Of a stretch of 64,000 nucleotides of DNA, positions 18,425-27,682 are shown one piece after another; within the stretch, counting starts at the first letter, position 1, and the number at the start of each line of letters is the position of its first letter. Position numbers and translations under genes: made by a program. The notes under the pieces are model-generated. The model was not told the DNA's origin, did no database searches, and was given only the letters and a program-made list of their open reading frames with translations. Source of the stretch: Bacillota bacterium (GTDB lineage Bacteria; Bacillota; Clostridia; Lachnospirales; Lachnospiraceae). The DNA is taken from NCBI GenBank assembly GCA_023411555.1, contig JAEYOQ010000057.1, positions 62,001 through 126,000 of the forward strand. The letters run 5' to 3'.

Positions 18425-19438
18425 TCAAAATTTCTTACCCATTAATGTAGCTAAGGGTTTAAGATCTTTTGTAAGATCCTCGAATTGCTCAAAAGTAAGA
18501 GACTGAGGTCCGTCTGACAAGGCGCAGGAAGGGTTAGGGTGAGTTTCAATCATAAGACCGTCTGCTCCGACAGCAACTGCACTCATAGCAAGAGGCTTTA
18601 CATAAGCTCTAACACCGGTTGCATGACTTGGATCTACGATAATAGGAAGATGGCTCTTTTCTTTAATAACAGGTACGGCACTGATATCCAATGTGTTACG
18701 GGTAGCTGTCTCAAAGGTACGGATACCACGCTCACAGAGTACCACATTCGGATTACCTTCAGCAATAATGTATTCGGAGGCATTCAGCCATTCGTCGATG
18801 GTAGCAGATAGACCCCTTTTTAACAATACCGGTAGACCGGATTTACCGGCTTCCTTAAGAAGATAGAAGTTCTGCATGTTTCGAGCTCCTATCTGAAGCA
18901 TATCGACATACTTTACGGCAGCCTCAATGGCATTCAGACTTGTCACCTCGCAGATGACAGGAAGACCGGTAGCTTCTCTGGCCTCCTTCATGTATTTCAG
19001 GCCCTCCTCTTCTAAGCCCTGAAATGCATAGGGTGAGGTTCTCGGCTTATAAGCACCACCACGTAGTATCTGTGCTCCGGCCTTCTTAATGGAGATTGCT
19101 GTCTGCATTAATTGCTCCTGACTCTCAACAGCACAGGGGCCGGACATGATCACAAGCTCATCCCCGCCGATTACCACATTACCGACTTTAACTCTTGATG
19201 GTTCAGGATGGAACTTACGGTTCGCCAGCTTATAGCTTTCAGTAACGGATACTATTTTATCTACATCCTCATAAATCTCTAGATTCTGGTCCGAGAGCTT
19301 TGACTTATCTCCGACAACACCGATAATCGTTACCTCCTTGCCGGCAGAGATATGTGCATCTAATCCTTTTGATTCAATCAAATTCTTAATCCGCTCTATC
19401 GATTCCTTTTTTGCCTGAGGCTTCATTACAATAATCAT
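18425..19438 (-). CDS. aroF: DAHP synthase (3-deoxy-7-phosphoheptulonate synthase)
   Basis: The 337-residue product belongs to the type I DAHP/Kdo8P synthase group with an N-terminal ferredoxin-like regulatory domain (about residues 1-70). Core motifs: VIMSGPCAVESQEQL, LRGGAYKPRTSPYAFQG, EVTSLNAIEAA, LQIGARNMQNFYLL and DPSHATG. It catalyses the first shikimate-pathway step from PEP and erythrose-4-phosphate. AAAGGGAG precedes the ATG on the minus strand. First gene of the operon, with a 110-nt leader lacking T-box features, so feedback probably occurs through the regulatory domain rather than through a T-box. Confidence 0.95.
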   Translation of the reverse strand: MIIVMKPQAKKESIERIKNLIESKGLDAHISAGKEVTIIGVVGDKSKLSDQNLEIYEDVDKIVSVTESYKLANRKFHPEPSRVKVGNVVIGGDELVIMSGPCAVESQEQLMQTAISIKKAGAQILRGGAYKPRTSPYAFQGLEEEGLKYMKEAREATGLPVICEVTSLNAIEAAVKYVDMLQIGARNMQNFYLLKEAGKSGLPVLLKRGLSATIDEWLNASEYIIAEGNPNVVLCERGIRTFETATRNTLDISAVPVIKEKSHLPIIVDPSHATGVRAYVKPLAMSAVAVGADGLMIETHPNPSCALSDGPQSLTFEQFEDLTKDLKPLATLMGKKF

Positions 19439-19548
19439 GAATATTAACTCCCTTTCTAGCTTTTGTTTTCTTGTTTTTGTCGTTACCCATCATATATTAA
19501 ATGCAATACGATTGTATTAATTTCTATTAGTTTGCTTTCTGTTTTGCC

Positions 19549-19577
19549 ATTATACTCTGTATTTTTTGTGGTGTCAA
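19549..19577 (-). promoter_or_regulatory. Perfect-consensus promoter of aroF-tyrA-aroA
   Basis: On the minus strand TTGACA (complement of 19572-19577), a 17-nt spacer and TATAAT (complement of 19549-19554) match the sigma-A consensus at all twelve positions. Confidence 0.88.
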
Positions 19578-19649
19578 TACTATAGTACTTTAAAGCGTTA
19601 CGGTTCAACGTGCAAAAGAAAGAAGTTTGTTGATATTTCCATAAAACTA

Positions 19650-19678
19650 TTGTAAAAGTTAAGCTTGTCTAGTAAAAT
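19650..19678 (+). promoter_or_regulatory. Putative promoter of the EF-G-like gene
   Basis: TTGTAA at 19650-19655 and TAAAAT at 19673-19678 with a 17-nt spacer point toward the EF-G-like gene, about 180 nt upstream of its start. The intervening leader is about 170 nt and shows no recognised riboswitch. Confidence 0.45.
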
Positions 19679-19857
19679 ATACTAAGAGGTATCTATGGGT
19701 GTCACAAATCGATCCCTACTCATGCAACTGAATAACTAAAGCTAAACTCCTACTGAGTGAATCACTGGATTAGATGTGTGATAACGAACATTTTGCATAC
19801 TTTTGCAAAATGCGATTGACCCTACTACTTACTATAAGCGTATTGGAGGAAATCAAG

Positions 19858-21945
19858 ATGAATGTTTACACTTCGGAAAAGATTCGCAATGTTGTTTTGT
19901 TAGGCCACGGTGGCTGTGGCAAGACTACTTTAGTCGAAGCCATAGCGTATACAACAGGAATACTCAAACGTCAGGGAAAAGTGGAAGAGGGAAGTACAAT
20001 TAGTGATTATGATAAAGAAGAGCAGAAGAGACTCTTCTCTATCAGTACGACAGTAGTGCCTATAATTTTTGAGAATATTAAGATTAATTTTTTGGACACT
20101 CCAGGATATTTCGATTTCGCCGGTGAGGTGGAAGAAGCTCTGCAGGTTGCAGATGCCGCAGTTATTGTTATTTCAGCTAAGGCTGGAGTAGAAGTTGGAA
20201 CACTCAAGGCTTGGGATTATTGTGAAAAGTATCATTTGCCTAGAATTTTCTTTGTAACAGATATGGATGATGACAATGCAAGTTATCGTGAAGTAGTTGA
20301 GAGATTAACCGAGCTCTATGGTAAGAAGATAGCACCCTTTCATATTCCGATTAGAGAGAATGAGAAATTTGTGGGATTTGTCAACGTGGTTAAGATGGCC
20401 GGCAGAAGATTTACGACAGCAAGTAATTATGTTGAGTGTGAAATCCCTGAGTATAGTATGGAAAATCTTTCGAAGTTCAGAGAGGTACTCTTGGATGCAG
20501 TAGCCGAGACTAGTGAAGAATTAATGGATAAGTATTTTTCCGGTGAAGAATTCACACAAGAAGAAATCTCCATGGCACTTCGAAATAATGTAATAGATGG
20601 TACTGTAGTTCCTGTATTGATGGGCTCTGGTGTCTATGCACAGGGTACAACGATGTTATTGCAGGCGATTGATAAGTATTTCCCGGATCCGGGCAGAATG
20701 AGCATTAGTGGTAAGAATACGAAGACCGGTGAAGAATTTATAGCAAATTATGATGAGAAGAAACCCTTCTCCGCCAGAGTATTTAAGACAATTGCCGATC
20801 CGTTCATCGGTAAATTCTCTTTATTCAAAGTATGCTCTGGTGTGTTAAAATCAGATGTAATCGTTTATAATGTGGACAAGGAGACAGAGGAAAAGGTAAA
20901 CCGTATCTATGTTCTACGCGGTAAGGAGCAGATTGAGGTTGATGAGCTTCATGCAGGAGATATCGGTGCGCTTGGTAAGCTCTCCGAGACTGTTACCGGA
21001 GATACCTTATCCACTAAGGCGAATCCGATTGTATATGACAGGATTGAGGTTTCTACCCCTTATACCTATCTACGCTTTAAGACCAAGAATAAGGGCGATG
21101 ATGATAAGGTATCCCAGGCTCTCCAGAAGCTGATGGATGAAGATCTTACTTTGAAGATGGTGAATGACAAAGAGAACAGACAAACCTTGTTATATGGAAT
21201 AGGTGATCAACAGCTTGATGTTGTTGTTAATAAATTAGCGAATAAATATAAAGTAGAAATTGAGCTGATGAAGCCCAGAGTACCCTTCCGTGAGACTCTT
21301 CGCAAGAAGGTACGGGTTCAGGGCAGACACAAGAAGCAATCCGGCGGACATGGACAATTCGGTGATGTTCATATTGAATTTGAGCCTTCCGGCGATATGG
21401 AGACTCCTTATATCTTTGAAGAGAAGATATTCGGTGGTGCTGTTCCGAAGAACTTCTTCCCGGCAGTTGAAAAGGGAATTGCGGAATGTGTATTGAAGGG
21501 ACCTGTTGCCGGATATCCGGTAGTTGGATTAAAGGCAACCCTGGTAGACGGATCCTATCACCCGGTAGACTCCTCCGAAATGGCCTTTAAATTGGCGACC
21601 ATCAATGCCTTCAAGCAGGGCTTTATGGATGCGTCTCCTGTATTACTTGAGCCAATCGCTTCTCTTAAGGTAGTGGTTCCGGATAAGTTCACTGGCGATA
21701 TTATGGGTGATTTGAACAAACGCCGTGGTAGAGTACTTGGTATGAATCCTGTAGCAGGAAATAAGCAGGAGATTCAGGCAGACATCCCGATGTCAGAGCT
21801 GTTTGGATACTCTACGGATCTTCGCTCCATGACCGGAGGCATCGGCGATTATTCTTATGAATTTGCACGTTATGAACAGGCACCTTCCGATGTACAGCAA
21901 AAGGTAATGGAGGAGAATGCTAAGGAAGAAGCAGAAGCAAATTAG
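19858..21945 (+). CDS. Elongation factor G paralogue (EF-G-like GTPase)
   Basis: The 695-residue protein has the five EF-G domains: GTPase with P-loop GHGGCGKTT (K22) and DTPG (80-83), domain II, III, IV (PFRETLRKKVRVQGRHKKQSGGHGQFGDV) and V (LKVVVPDKFTGDIMGDLNKRRGRV). The guanine-specificity G4 motif, normally NKMD, reads TDMD at 134-137, which suggests a divergent paralogue rather than the main translocase, comparable to secondary EF-Gs with roles in recycling or stress. The ATG at 19858 follows GGAGG; longer in-frame starts lack a ribosome site. It stands alone between its promoter and a terminator, not in a str operon with ribosomal proteins. Confidence 0.88.
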   Translation: MNVYTSEKIRNVVLLGHGGCGKTTLVEAIAYTTGILKRQGKVEEGSTISDYDKEEQKRLFSISTTVVPIIFENIKINFLDTPGYFDFAGEVEEALQVADAAVIVISAKAGVEVGTLKAWDYCEKYHLPRIFFVTDMDDDNASYREVVERLTELYGKKIAPFHIPIRENEKFVGFVNVVKMAGRRFTTASNYVECEIPEYSMENLSKFREVLLDAVAETSEELMDKYFSGEEFTQEEISMALRNNVIDGTVVPVLMGSGVYAQGTTMLLQAIDKYFPDPGRMSISGKNTKTGEEFIANYDEKKPFSARVFKTIADPFIGKFSLFKVCSGVLKSDVIVYNVDKETEEKVNRIYVLRGKEQIEVDELHAGDIGALGKLSETVTGDTLSTKANPIVYDRIEVSTPYTYLRFKTKNKGDDDKVSQALQKLMDEDLTLKMVNDKENRQTLLYGIGDQQLDVVVNKLANKYKVEIELMKPRVPFRETLRKKVRVQGRHKKQSGGHGQFGDVHIEFEPSGDMETPYIFEEKIFGGAVPKNFFPAVEKGIAECVLKGPVAGYPVVGLKATLVDGSYHPVDSSEMAFKLATINAFKQGFMDASPVLLEPIASLKVVVPDKFTGDIMGDLNKRRGRVLGMNPVAGNKQEIQADIPMSELFGYSTDLRSMTGGIGDYSYEFARYEQAPSDVQQKVMEENAKEEAEAN

Positions 21946-21990
21946 TAATGGAGTCGATTTCGTTAATAATTAATGAATAAATATTAATAA

Positions 21991-22028
21991 TTGAAGCATG
22001 TTTTGAATGAAGCATGCTTCAATTATTT
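21991..22028 (+). terminator. Terminator of the EF-G-like gene
   Basis: TTGAAGCATG (21991-22000) pairs with CATGCTTCAA (22013-22022) and is followed by TTATTTTA. Confidence 0.7.
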
Positions 22029-22130
22029 TAATGGTTTTCATATTAGGGAAGTTATGTAAATGATTTATCAATATCAAAATTTGGTTATTATGCCGGAATA
22101 ATTTTATTACATGAAAAATAATTGTAAAGT

Positions 22131-22159
22131 TTGACTTTTATGTTAAACTTTGATAATAT
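22131..22159 (+). promoter_or_regulatory. Promoter of the purine permease gene
   Basis: TTGACT at 22131-22136 and TAATAT at 22154-22159 with a 17-nt spacer, about 35 nt before the permease start. No purine riboswitch core was seen in the short leader. Confidence 0.7.
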
Positions 22160-22196
22160 TTTATTGTTACATAATATCTCTTTGGGAGGATACAAT

Positions 22197-23591
22197 ATGT
22201 TAGAGAAATTATTCAAGCTAAAAGAAAACAAGACGAACGTAAAAACAGAGGTTTTGGCCGGATTAACGACGTTTATGACCATGGCGTATATTCTGGCAGT
22301 TAACCCAAGCACCATGACAGCATTCAATGATATTCTGGGCCTTCAAGGGGCTGATAGAATGAATCCAAATGGTGTTTTCATTGCTACAGCTATTGCTTCC
22401 GCTATAGCAACTTTATTAATGGCTTTTGTAGCTAATTATCCTTTTGCATTGGCTCCTGGTATGGGATTAAATGCATACTTTGCCTATACGGTAGTCCTTA
22501 CTATGGGTTATTCCTGGAAGGTTGCATTAGCAGCAGTTTTAGTTGAAGGTATTATTTTTATAGCTCTTTCTTTAACGAACGTTCGTGAAGCAATTTTTAA
22601 TTCAATCCCTCATACGTTAAAGCTTGCAGTTAGTTGCGGTATCGGTTTATTTATTGCCTTTATCGGTTTACAGAATTCAGGGATTGTATGTGATAATGCA
22701 GCTACATTAGTTCAATTTCATTCCTTCCATGCTGATGGTGTTCATCAGTCAGAAAATGTAGGCGTTATTCTCGCGATTATTGGTGTCCTTATTACTGCTA
22801 TATTATTAATCAAGAAAGTAAAAGGCGGTATTTTATTCGGTATATTGGCAACATGGATTCTCGGTATCATTTGCCAGTTGACAGGTATTTATGTAGTAGA
22901 TCCAGCTGCTGGATTTTACTCTTTACTTCCTGATTTTTCAGCAGGATTTAATTTTGCAGCACTTGGTGATGTAGCATTTAAAGTTGATTTTTCAGGTATA
23001 TTCTCACTTGATTTCCTAGTTGTTGTATTTGCATTCTTGTTCGTAGATATGTTTGATACTCTGGGAACCTTAATCGGTGTTTCAGCAAAAGCAGATATGT
23101 TGGACAAGGATGGCAAGCTTCCCAGAATTAAAGGAGCTCTTCTTGCAGATGCAGTAGGTACAACTGCAGGTGCATTACTTGGTACCTCTACAGTTACAAC
23201 TTATGTAGAAAGTGCTACTGGTGTTTCAGAAGGTGGTAGAACTGGTCTGACAGCATTTACAGCAGCAATCCTCTTTGCATTGTCTGTATTCTTATCACCT
23301 CTGTTCTTAGCAATACCTTCCTTTGCAACAGCACCTGCTCTTATTATTGTAGGTTTCTACATGATTGGTTCTATTGTAAAGATTAATTTTGAAGATATGA
23401 CTGAAGCTATTCCTGCATTCATTTGTATCATTGCAATGCCTTTCACTTATAGTATTTCTGAGGGTATTTCATTTGGTGTAATCTCTTATGTACTTGTTAA
23501 CATAATTACAGGCAAGGCAAAAGAGAAGAAGATCAGCATTATGATGTATGTTTTAGCAGTATTATTTATCTTAAAGTATATTTTATTATAA
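22197..23591 (+). CDS. NCS2 permease, guanine/hypoxanthine type
   Basis: The 464-residue membrane protein has about 12-14 hydrophobic segments and the AzgA/PbuG-type motifs VLAGLTTFMTMAYILAVNP at the N terminus, FALAPGMGLNAYFAYTVV, DMFDTLGTLIGVSAKADM and GTSTVTTYVESATGVSEGGRTGLTA. It should import hypoxanthine, guanine or adenine with protons. The ATG at 22197 follows GGGAGG; an earlier in-frame start at 22131 would coincide with the -35 box. Transcribed alone; it converges with the uracil-type permease across a repeat-rich gap. Confidence 0.9.
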   Translation: MLEKLFKLKENKTNVKTEVLAGLTTFMTMAYILAVNPSTMTAFNDILGLQGADRMNPNGVFIATAIASAIATLLMAFVANYPFALAPGMGLNAYFAYTVVLTMGYSWKVALAAVLVEGIIFIALSLTNVREAIFNSIPHTLKLAVSCGIGLFIAFIGLQNSGIVCDNAATLVQFHSFHADGVHQSENVGVILAIIGVLITAILLIKKVKGGILFGILATWILGIICQLTGIYVVDPAAGFYSLLPDFSAGFNFAALGDVAFKVDFSGIFSLDFLVVVFAFLFVDMFDTLGTLIGVSAKADMLDKDGKLPRIKGALLADAVGTTAGALLGTSTVTTYVESATGVSEGGRTGLTAFTAAILFALSVFLSPLFLAIPSFATAPALIIVGFYMIGSIVKINFEDMTEAIPAFICIIAMPFTYSISEGISFGVISYVLVNIITGKAKEKKISIMMYVLAVLFILKYILL

Positions 23592-23630
23592 ATAACTGTT
23601 GATTCAGTTTTGTAGATGAAATAATCGATG

Positions 23631-23680
23631 TATAAGAACAGTAGAAAGATGCTTCTCGCGCTCTCTATTGTTATGAATAA
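23631..23680 (-). repeat. Palindromic intergenic repeat, copy 1
   Basis: On the minus strand the segment begins CTTTATTCATAACAATAGAG and ends with TTTCTACTGTTCTTATA, matching the family core TTTATTCATGACAATAGAAAG ... CTTTCTATTGT seen again at 23789, 23968, 33957, 60631 and 62182. It abuts the terminator at 23679-23721. Confidence 0.6.
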
Positions 23681-23721
23681 AGAGAAGGAGTGGGTTCGAA
23701 GGATCCACTCCTTCTCTTTAT
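23679..23721. terminator. Strong hairpin terminator after the purine permease
   Basis: AAAGAGAAGGAGTGG pairs with CCACTCCTTCTCTTT around a short loop, flanked by A-rich and T-rich sides, so it may work in both directions. Confidence 0.75.
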
Positions 23722-23788
23722 CCTCTGATTGATGGTTGGTACGAGGATCATGTTTATTAAGAACCCTAGGCCTGACAAATATAGATAT

Positions 23789-23826
23789 AACGATAGAAAG
23801 CACACCAAGTACTTTCTATTGTCATG
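23789..23826. repeat. Palindromic intergenic repeat, copy 2
   Basis: ACGATAGAAAG at its left and CTTTCTATTGTCATG at its right form an imperfect inverted repeat of the same family; the arms match the 60677-60716 and 62182-62224 copies. Confidence 0.6.
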
Positions 23827-23914
23827 AAAGAACAAAGAGTCAGCTTGCTAACTCTTTCGATGCTTACATAGCAAGCATTGCTTGACTAAAGGGTGCGAAT
23901 ACAACTTCTGAACG

Positions 23915-23953
23915 TATTCATGTTTTGTCCGCAGAAGTGCGTCATCTCAAAGT
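23915..23953. repeat. Degenerate palindromic repeat, copy 3
   Basis: TATTCATG, then GCAGAAGTGCGTCATCTC, resembles the TATTCATGACA...GCGAAGTGTGTTTCTTC copy at 33957. An inverted CTTCTG/CAGAAG pair overlaps it. More diverged than the other copies. Confidence 0.4.
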
Positions 23954-23967
23954 GAACTTAGGAGGAC

Positions 23968-24014
23968 TTTTATTCATGACAATTGTATCATAGGACGACT
24001 TTTCTATGAAATTA
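23968..24014. repeat. Palindromic intergenic repeat, copy 4
   Basis: TTTTATTCATGACAATTG followed by a mid-section and CTTTTCTATGAAATT fits the family layout. It directly abuts the terminator at 24015. Confidence 0.5.
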
Positions 24015-24051
24015 AGAAGGGGTGACACACATGATGTATGTCACCCCTTCT
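24015..24051 (-). terminator. Terminator of the uracil permease gene
   Basis: AGAAGGGGTGACA and TGTCACCCCTTCT form a perfect 13-bp stem with an 11-nt loop, just past the stop of the minus-strand permease. The minus-strand side continues TTAATTTC. Confidence 0.7.
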
Positions 24052-24112
24052 AGATATAACTTATCTCAATTTTTACTATAGATCAATCGATATTATAGGA
24101 TATCAGTATGAT

Positions 24113-25387
24113 TTAATTCTCCTCGATGATGTTATCCTTGCCTTCTGGAAGAACTAAAGCCAATACCATACCAACGATGGCTGCTAAAGCAAGACCGGAG
24201 ATTGTAACAGTGCCAGAGACAGGAATACTGTCGCAGCCAATACCTAATACAAGAATTAATGCGGCTATCACTAGATTTCTGCTATTACCAAAGTTTAATC
24301 TTGAATTGATAAGTATACGAACACCTACGGAAGAAATCATACCGTATAAGATAATACTAATACCACCGATTACAGGACCTGGAATACTAGATACAAATCC
24401 ACCAAATTTACCGATGACACCTAATACGATTGCGAAACCAGCAGCGATTCTAATTACGGACGGATCATAATTCTTGGTTACCGCTAAAACGCCAGTATTT
24501 TCACCATAGGTTGTATTTGCAGGACCGCCAAGTAGTCCGGCGAATGCGGTAGCAATACCGTCGCCTAAGATAGTTCTGTGAATACCAGGGTCTGATATAA
24601 AATCGCAGCCTACTACTGCGCTGTTTGTTGTAATATCTCCAACATGCTCTACTAAGGTAACAAGGGCAATCGGAGCGATTGCTAAGATAGCATCTAACCG
24701 GAAGGTAGGTATTACTAATAACTGTGAGCTGATATTAGGATCCATGAAGGATATCCATTCTGCACTGTGTATCGATGACAAATCAACAAATCCAAATAAA
24801 TAACTTACAACATACCCGATAATAATTGCAAAGAGGATAGGCATTAGATTATATATACCCTTAGCAAATACGGAGATACCGATTACAGTTAAAAGTACAA
24901 TTACAGTTACTGCGAGAGCCTTTAAATTAAATTCACCATTATAATAGAACGCATTTCCAACAGCAGATGAACTAAGTCGTAAACCTATAACGATAATTAT
25001 TGGCCCCGTAACAATGGGTGGCAGTAATTTATTGACTTTGTCATATCCAATAATCTTAATGAGTAGAGCGAATAATGAATATACTAAACCGGCAATGATT
25101 AATGCTCCCTTTACAGCGGCAAGTTTATCCATGAAATCAGCATCACCTATTCTCGAATCTCCTATAATTGATATGATACCACCCATAAATGCGAAACTTG
25201 AACCCAAAAAAACAGGAACCTTTCTTTTCGTAATGAAATGAAATAATAAGGTTCCTGCCCCTGCACAAAATAATGTAATTGAAGTATCAAGCCCTGTCAA
25301 TGCAGGAACTAATACCGTAGCACCAAACATCGCTAAAACATGTTGGATGCCTAAAATAAGTTTTTGACTAAATGACTTCTCTCGCAT
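24113..25387 (-). CDS. NCS2 permease, uracil/xanthine type (UraA-like)
   Basis: The 424-residue membrane protein resembles UraA/PyrP: LGIQHVLAMFGATVLVPALTG at the N terminus, VFLGSSFAFMGGI, PPIVTGPIIIVIGLRLS, LVTLVEHVGDITTNSAVVG with the conserved glutamate, and GGPANTTYGENTGVLAVTK. It should import uracil by proton symport. AGAAGGAG precedes its ATG on the minus strand. No PyrR-type attenuator was recognised in the short leader. It is monocistronic. Confidence 0.92.
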   Translation of the reverse strand: MREKSFSQKLILGIQHVLAMFGATVLVPALTGLDTSITLFCAGAGTLLFHFITKRKVPVFLGSSFAFMGGIISIIGDSRIGDADFMDKLAAVKGALIIAGLVYSLFALLIKIIGYDKVNKLLPPIVTGPIIIVIGLRLSSSAVGNAFYYNGEFNLKALAVTVIVLLTVIGISVFAKGIYNLMPILFAIIIGYVVSYLFGFVDLSSIHSAEWISFMDPNISSQLLVIPTFRLDAILAIAPIALVTLVEHVGDITTNSAVVGCDFISDPGIHRTILGDGIATAFAGLLGGPANTTYGENTGVLAVTKNYDPSVIRIAAGFAIVLGVIGKFGGFVSSIPGPVIGGISIILYGMISSVGVRILINSRLNFGNSRNLVIAALILVLGIGCDSIPVSGTVTISGLALAAIVGMVLALVLPEGKDNIIEEN

Positions 25388-25438
25388 TTTTTTCTCCTTC
25401 TACTTGTATTTTTTTAGGTTAGCACATTAACCTTATAA

Positions 25439-25467
25439 ATAATATTTCATAATTATGAAAAAATCAA
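25439..25467 (-). promoter_or_regulatory. Promoter of the uracil-type permease
   Basis: On the minus strand TTGATT (complement of 25462-25467) and TATTAT (complement of 25439-25444) are separated by 17 nt, about 50 nt before the gene. The spacer contains the palindrome TTCATAATTATGAA. Confidence 0.6.
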
Positions 25468-25726
25468 GTGTTTTTTTAAAAATATTTTAAAATAGTATTC
25501 CTTTGAAATAGTTAAAGTAATTCACCACAACTTTTTTTCTTTCGGAATTACTTATAAACCTGATCTAAGGGACTAAGGAGGAGTAAATTCTGTTAATACT
25601 CATACAGATGTGTTATAATATTTATAAATAGGAAAAACTTAAGCCTTAAGAAGTTTGACCTTTTAAACGTTATGAATTTGTGTGTCTACTCAAATTCACG
25701 GGATTTTAACAGAATGGAGGCTTGAT

Positions 25727-27562
25727 ATGAATACAAGAATTAATTTTAGAGAAAAGTGGCAGGGGCTGACTGACACTGTGATGCGCTTTCCTTTGACCGT
25801 GTTATTACTTATTGCATCTGTGGTTACCAATCTCATTGCTGTCGAATCAGCGTACGAGATAATCTATTCTAAATTACTGGTAACGTTCCTGCTAGGCGCC
25901 TTTCTCTTTGTCATTCTACAATTAATATACGAGCGATTTATGGAAAATCCGATTTTCAGGATTATATTTATGCTGGTTACTGTACTCTGTTCAGCTATCT
26001 ATTATATTCTGATCCGGAATAGGGAATGGAGTGTTGATGTAACGGTACGTACCTGCGTTGTTTTCTTTATATTTCTAATCGCTTTATTATGGATACCATC
26101 GATTCAAAGCAGAATCAGTATCAATGAATGTATTATGGCCGTATTCAAAGGCTCTTTTACTGCGTTGTTCATCAATGGAGCACTGTTCCTAGGAACAGTC
26201 ATCATTATTGCCGCTACAGATCAATTGATTTTTAGGGTTAATGATGAGGCTTACTTGCATTCAGCCAATATTATCTTTCTGTTGCTGACACCCATTTATT
26301 TTCTTACCATGATACCCTTGTACCCGAGTAGAAGGGATGCGCAATACCAGATATCCTCTGGGGAACAGAGTACTGTATTTCAAGGGGAAGAATTTATTAA
26401 AAAGGAACAGGAGCAAAATAGCTATCAAAATGATTTAGTAAGAATGACATCCCCTTCAAAATTCTTAGAGACTTTAATTCTATTTGTAGTTATTCCGATA
26501 ACGGTGATATTCACTATCATTTTATTACTCTATGTGATTATTAACATCAGAGGTGAGTTTTGGAGTGACAATCTTATGGAACCGATGCTTGTGAGCTATT
26601 CTATAACTGTAATTATCGTATATCTACTCTCAAGTACGATACAGAAGCCCTTTGCAAAGTATTTCCGGCTTATCTTTCCTAAGGTACTAATCCCTGTTGT
26701 TTTATTCCAGACTCTGTCTTCCATCCTTAAGATAGGAGATGCAGGTGTTACCTATGGACGGTATTATGTAATCTTATTTGGTGTGTTTGCAACCGCGGCA
26801 GGTGTTCTATTCAGTTTTCTTCCGATTCGCAAGAATGGGATTATTGCACCGATCTTGATTGTACTGTCGATCATTTCGATTCTACCGCCAGTAGACGCCT
26901 TTACCATCAGCAAAGTAAATCAAACAGGGCGATTGGAAAAGGTATTAGTTAAAAACAATATGTTAAATCAAGATATTATTATACCCAACTCAAAGTTATC
27001 CGAGGAAGATAGATCAGAGATTATCTCAGCTGTTGAGTATCTGGATAGAATGAATTATACCAAGGATATTGATTACCTTAGAGACTATCAGGCATCCTAT
27101 AACTTCGAGAAGACCTTTGGTTTTAACAGGTATGGCTATAATGATAAGGAATACAGGAACTATTATTATGGTAGAAATACCAGTGAGCCTATTCCGGTCT
27201 CGGGCTATGACTTCATGGCACAGATGAGTATCTACAATATGGCTGATACCCCTGAAATCAGCTTTGAGATGAACGGTTCCCAGTACTACTTACGAGTAGA
27301 AAGTACCGATATGGAGAAGCAGGCCTTACTACTCCAGGATTCCCAGGGCGTGCAGCTACTGAGCTACGATATTAATAATCTATTCACCAGATTTACAGGG
27401 GATGATGGCGGTAAGGAGCTTATGTCTACAGAGGACTTAACCTTCCGCCAGGAAAATGATAAGGCAGCATTGACTATTATCGCAAATCATATCAATGTAA
27501 ATGAATGGGGGGATGGAAAGGATACCTCAACCGAGCTGATTGTATTAATTGATATTCGTTAG
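25727..27562 (+). CDS. DUF4153-like multi-pass membrane protein
   Basis: The 611-residue product has about ten hydrophobic segments in its first 400 residues, then a soluble C-terminal domain of about 200 residues rich in Tyr/Asn/Asp (from around SKLSEEDRSEIISAVEYLDRMNY). The arrangement matches proteins carrying DUF4153/DUF4173, whose function is unknown. The ATG at 25727 follows GGAGG; the upstream in-frame start lacks one. A TATAAT at 25614-25619 could be its -10 box but the -35 region is poor. It stands alone. Confidence 0.65.
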   Translation: MNTRINFREKWQGLTDTVMRFPLTVLLLIASVVTNLIAVESAYEIIYSKLLVTFLLGAFLFVILQLIYERFMENPIFRIIFMLVTVLCSAIYYILIRNREWSVDVTVRTCVVFFIFLIALLWIPSIQSRISINECIMAVFKGSFTALFINGALFLGTVIIIAATDQLIFRVNDEAYLHSANIIFLLLTPIYFLTMIPLYPSRRDAQYQISSGEQSTVFQGEEFIKKEQEQNSYQNDLVRMTSPSKFLETLILFVVIPITVIFTIILLLYVIINIRGEFWSDNLMEPMLVSYSITVIIVYLLSSTIQKPFAKYFRLIFPKVLIPVVLFQTLSSILKIGDAGVTYGRYYVILFGVFATAAGVLFSFLPIRKNGIIAPILIVLSIISILPPVDAFTISKVNQTGRLEKVLVKNNMLNQDIIIPNSKLSEEDRSEIISAVEYLDRMNYTKDIDYLRDYQASYNFEKTFGFNRYGYNDKEYRNYYYGRNTSEPIPVSGYDFMAQMSIYNMADTPEISFEMNGSQYYLRVESTDMEKQALLLQDSQGVQLLSYDINNLFTRFTGDDGGKELMSTEDLTFRQENDKAALTIIANHINVNEWGDGKDTSTELIVLIDIR

Positions 27563-27595
27563 TCTGAAAGGCTAGTTTTTATTAAAAGGATGGTA

Positions 27596-27628
27596 TTGAC
27601 AAAGGAAAAAAATTAGGTAAATTATAAT
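27596..27628 (+). promoter_or_regulatory. Putative promoter of the cyclophilin gene
   Basis: TTGACA at 27596-27601 is followed by TAAATT at 27618-27623 (16 nt) or TATAAT at 27623-27628 (21 nt); the first has the better spacing, the second the better hexamer. Confidence 0.5.
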
Positions 27629-27682
27629 TAATATTATTAAATCATCATACTATTCATATTGAGAAAGGTTGGAATAATTCAT

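Noticed and set aside
19774..19857. Longer N terminus for the EF-G-like protein
   Set aside because: The first 28 codons have no family similarity, while GGAGG precedes the ATG at 19858, which aligns with EF-G N termini.
22000..22196. Purine riboswitch before the purine permease
   Set aside because: The leader from the promoter at 22131 is under 40 nt and lacks the conserved purine aptamer loops.
23486..23803. 105-codon minus-strand frame after the purine permease
   Set aside because: It spans the terminator and two repeat copies and has no coding character.
25388..25560. PyrR-type attenuator before the uracil permease
   Set aside because: No conserved anti-antiterminator sequence or terminator is visible in the short leader.
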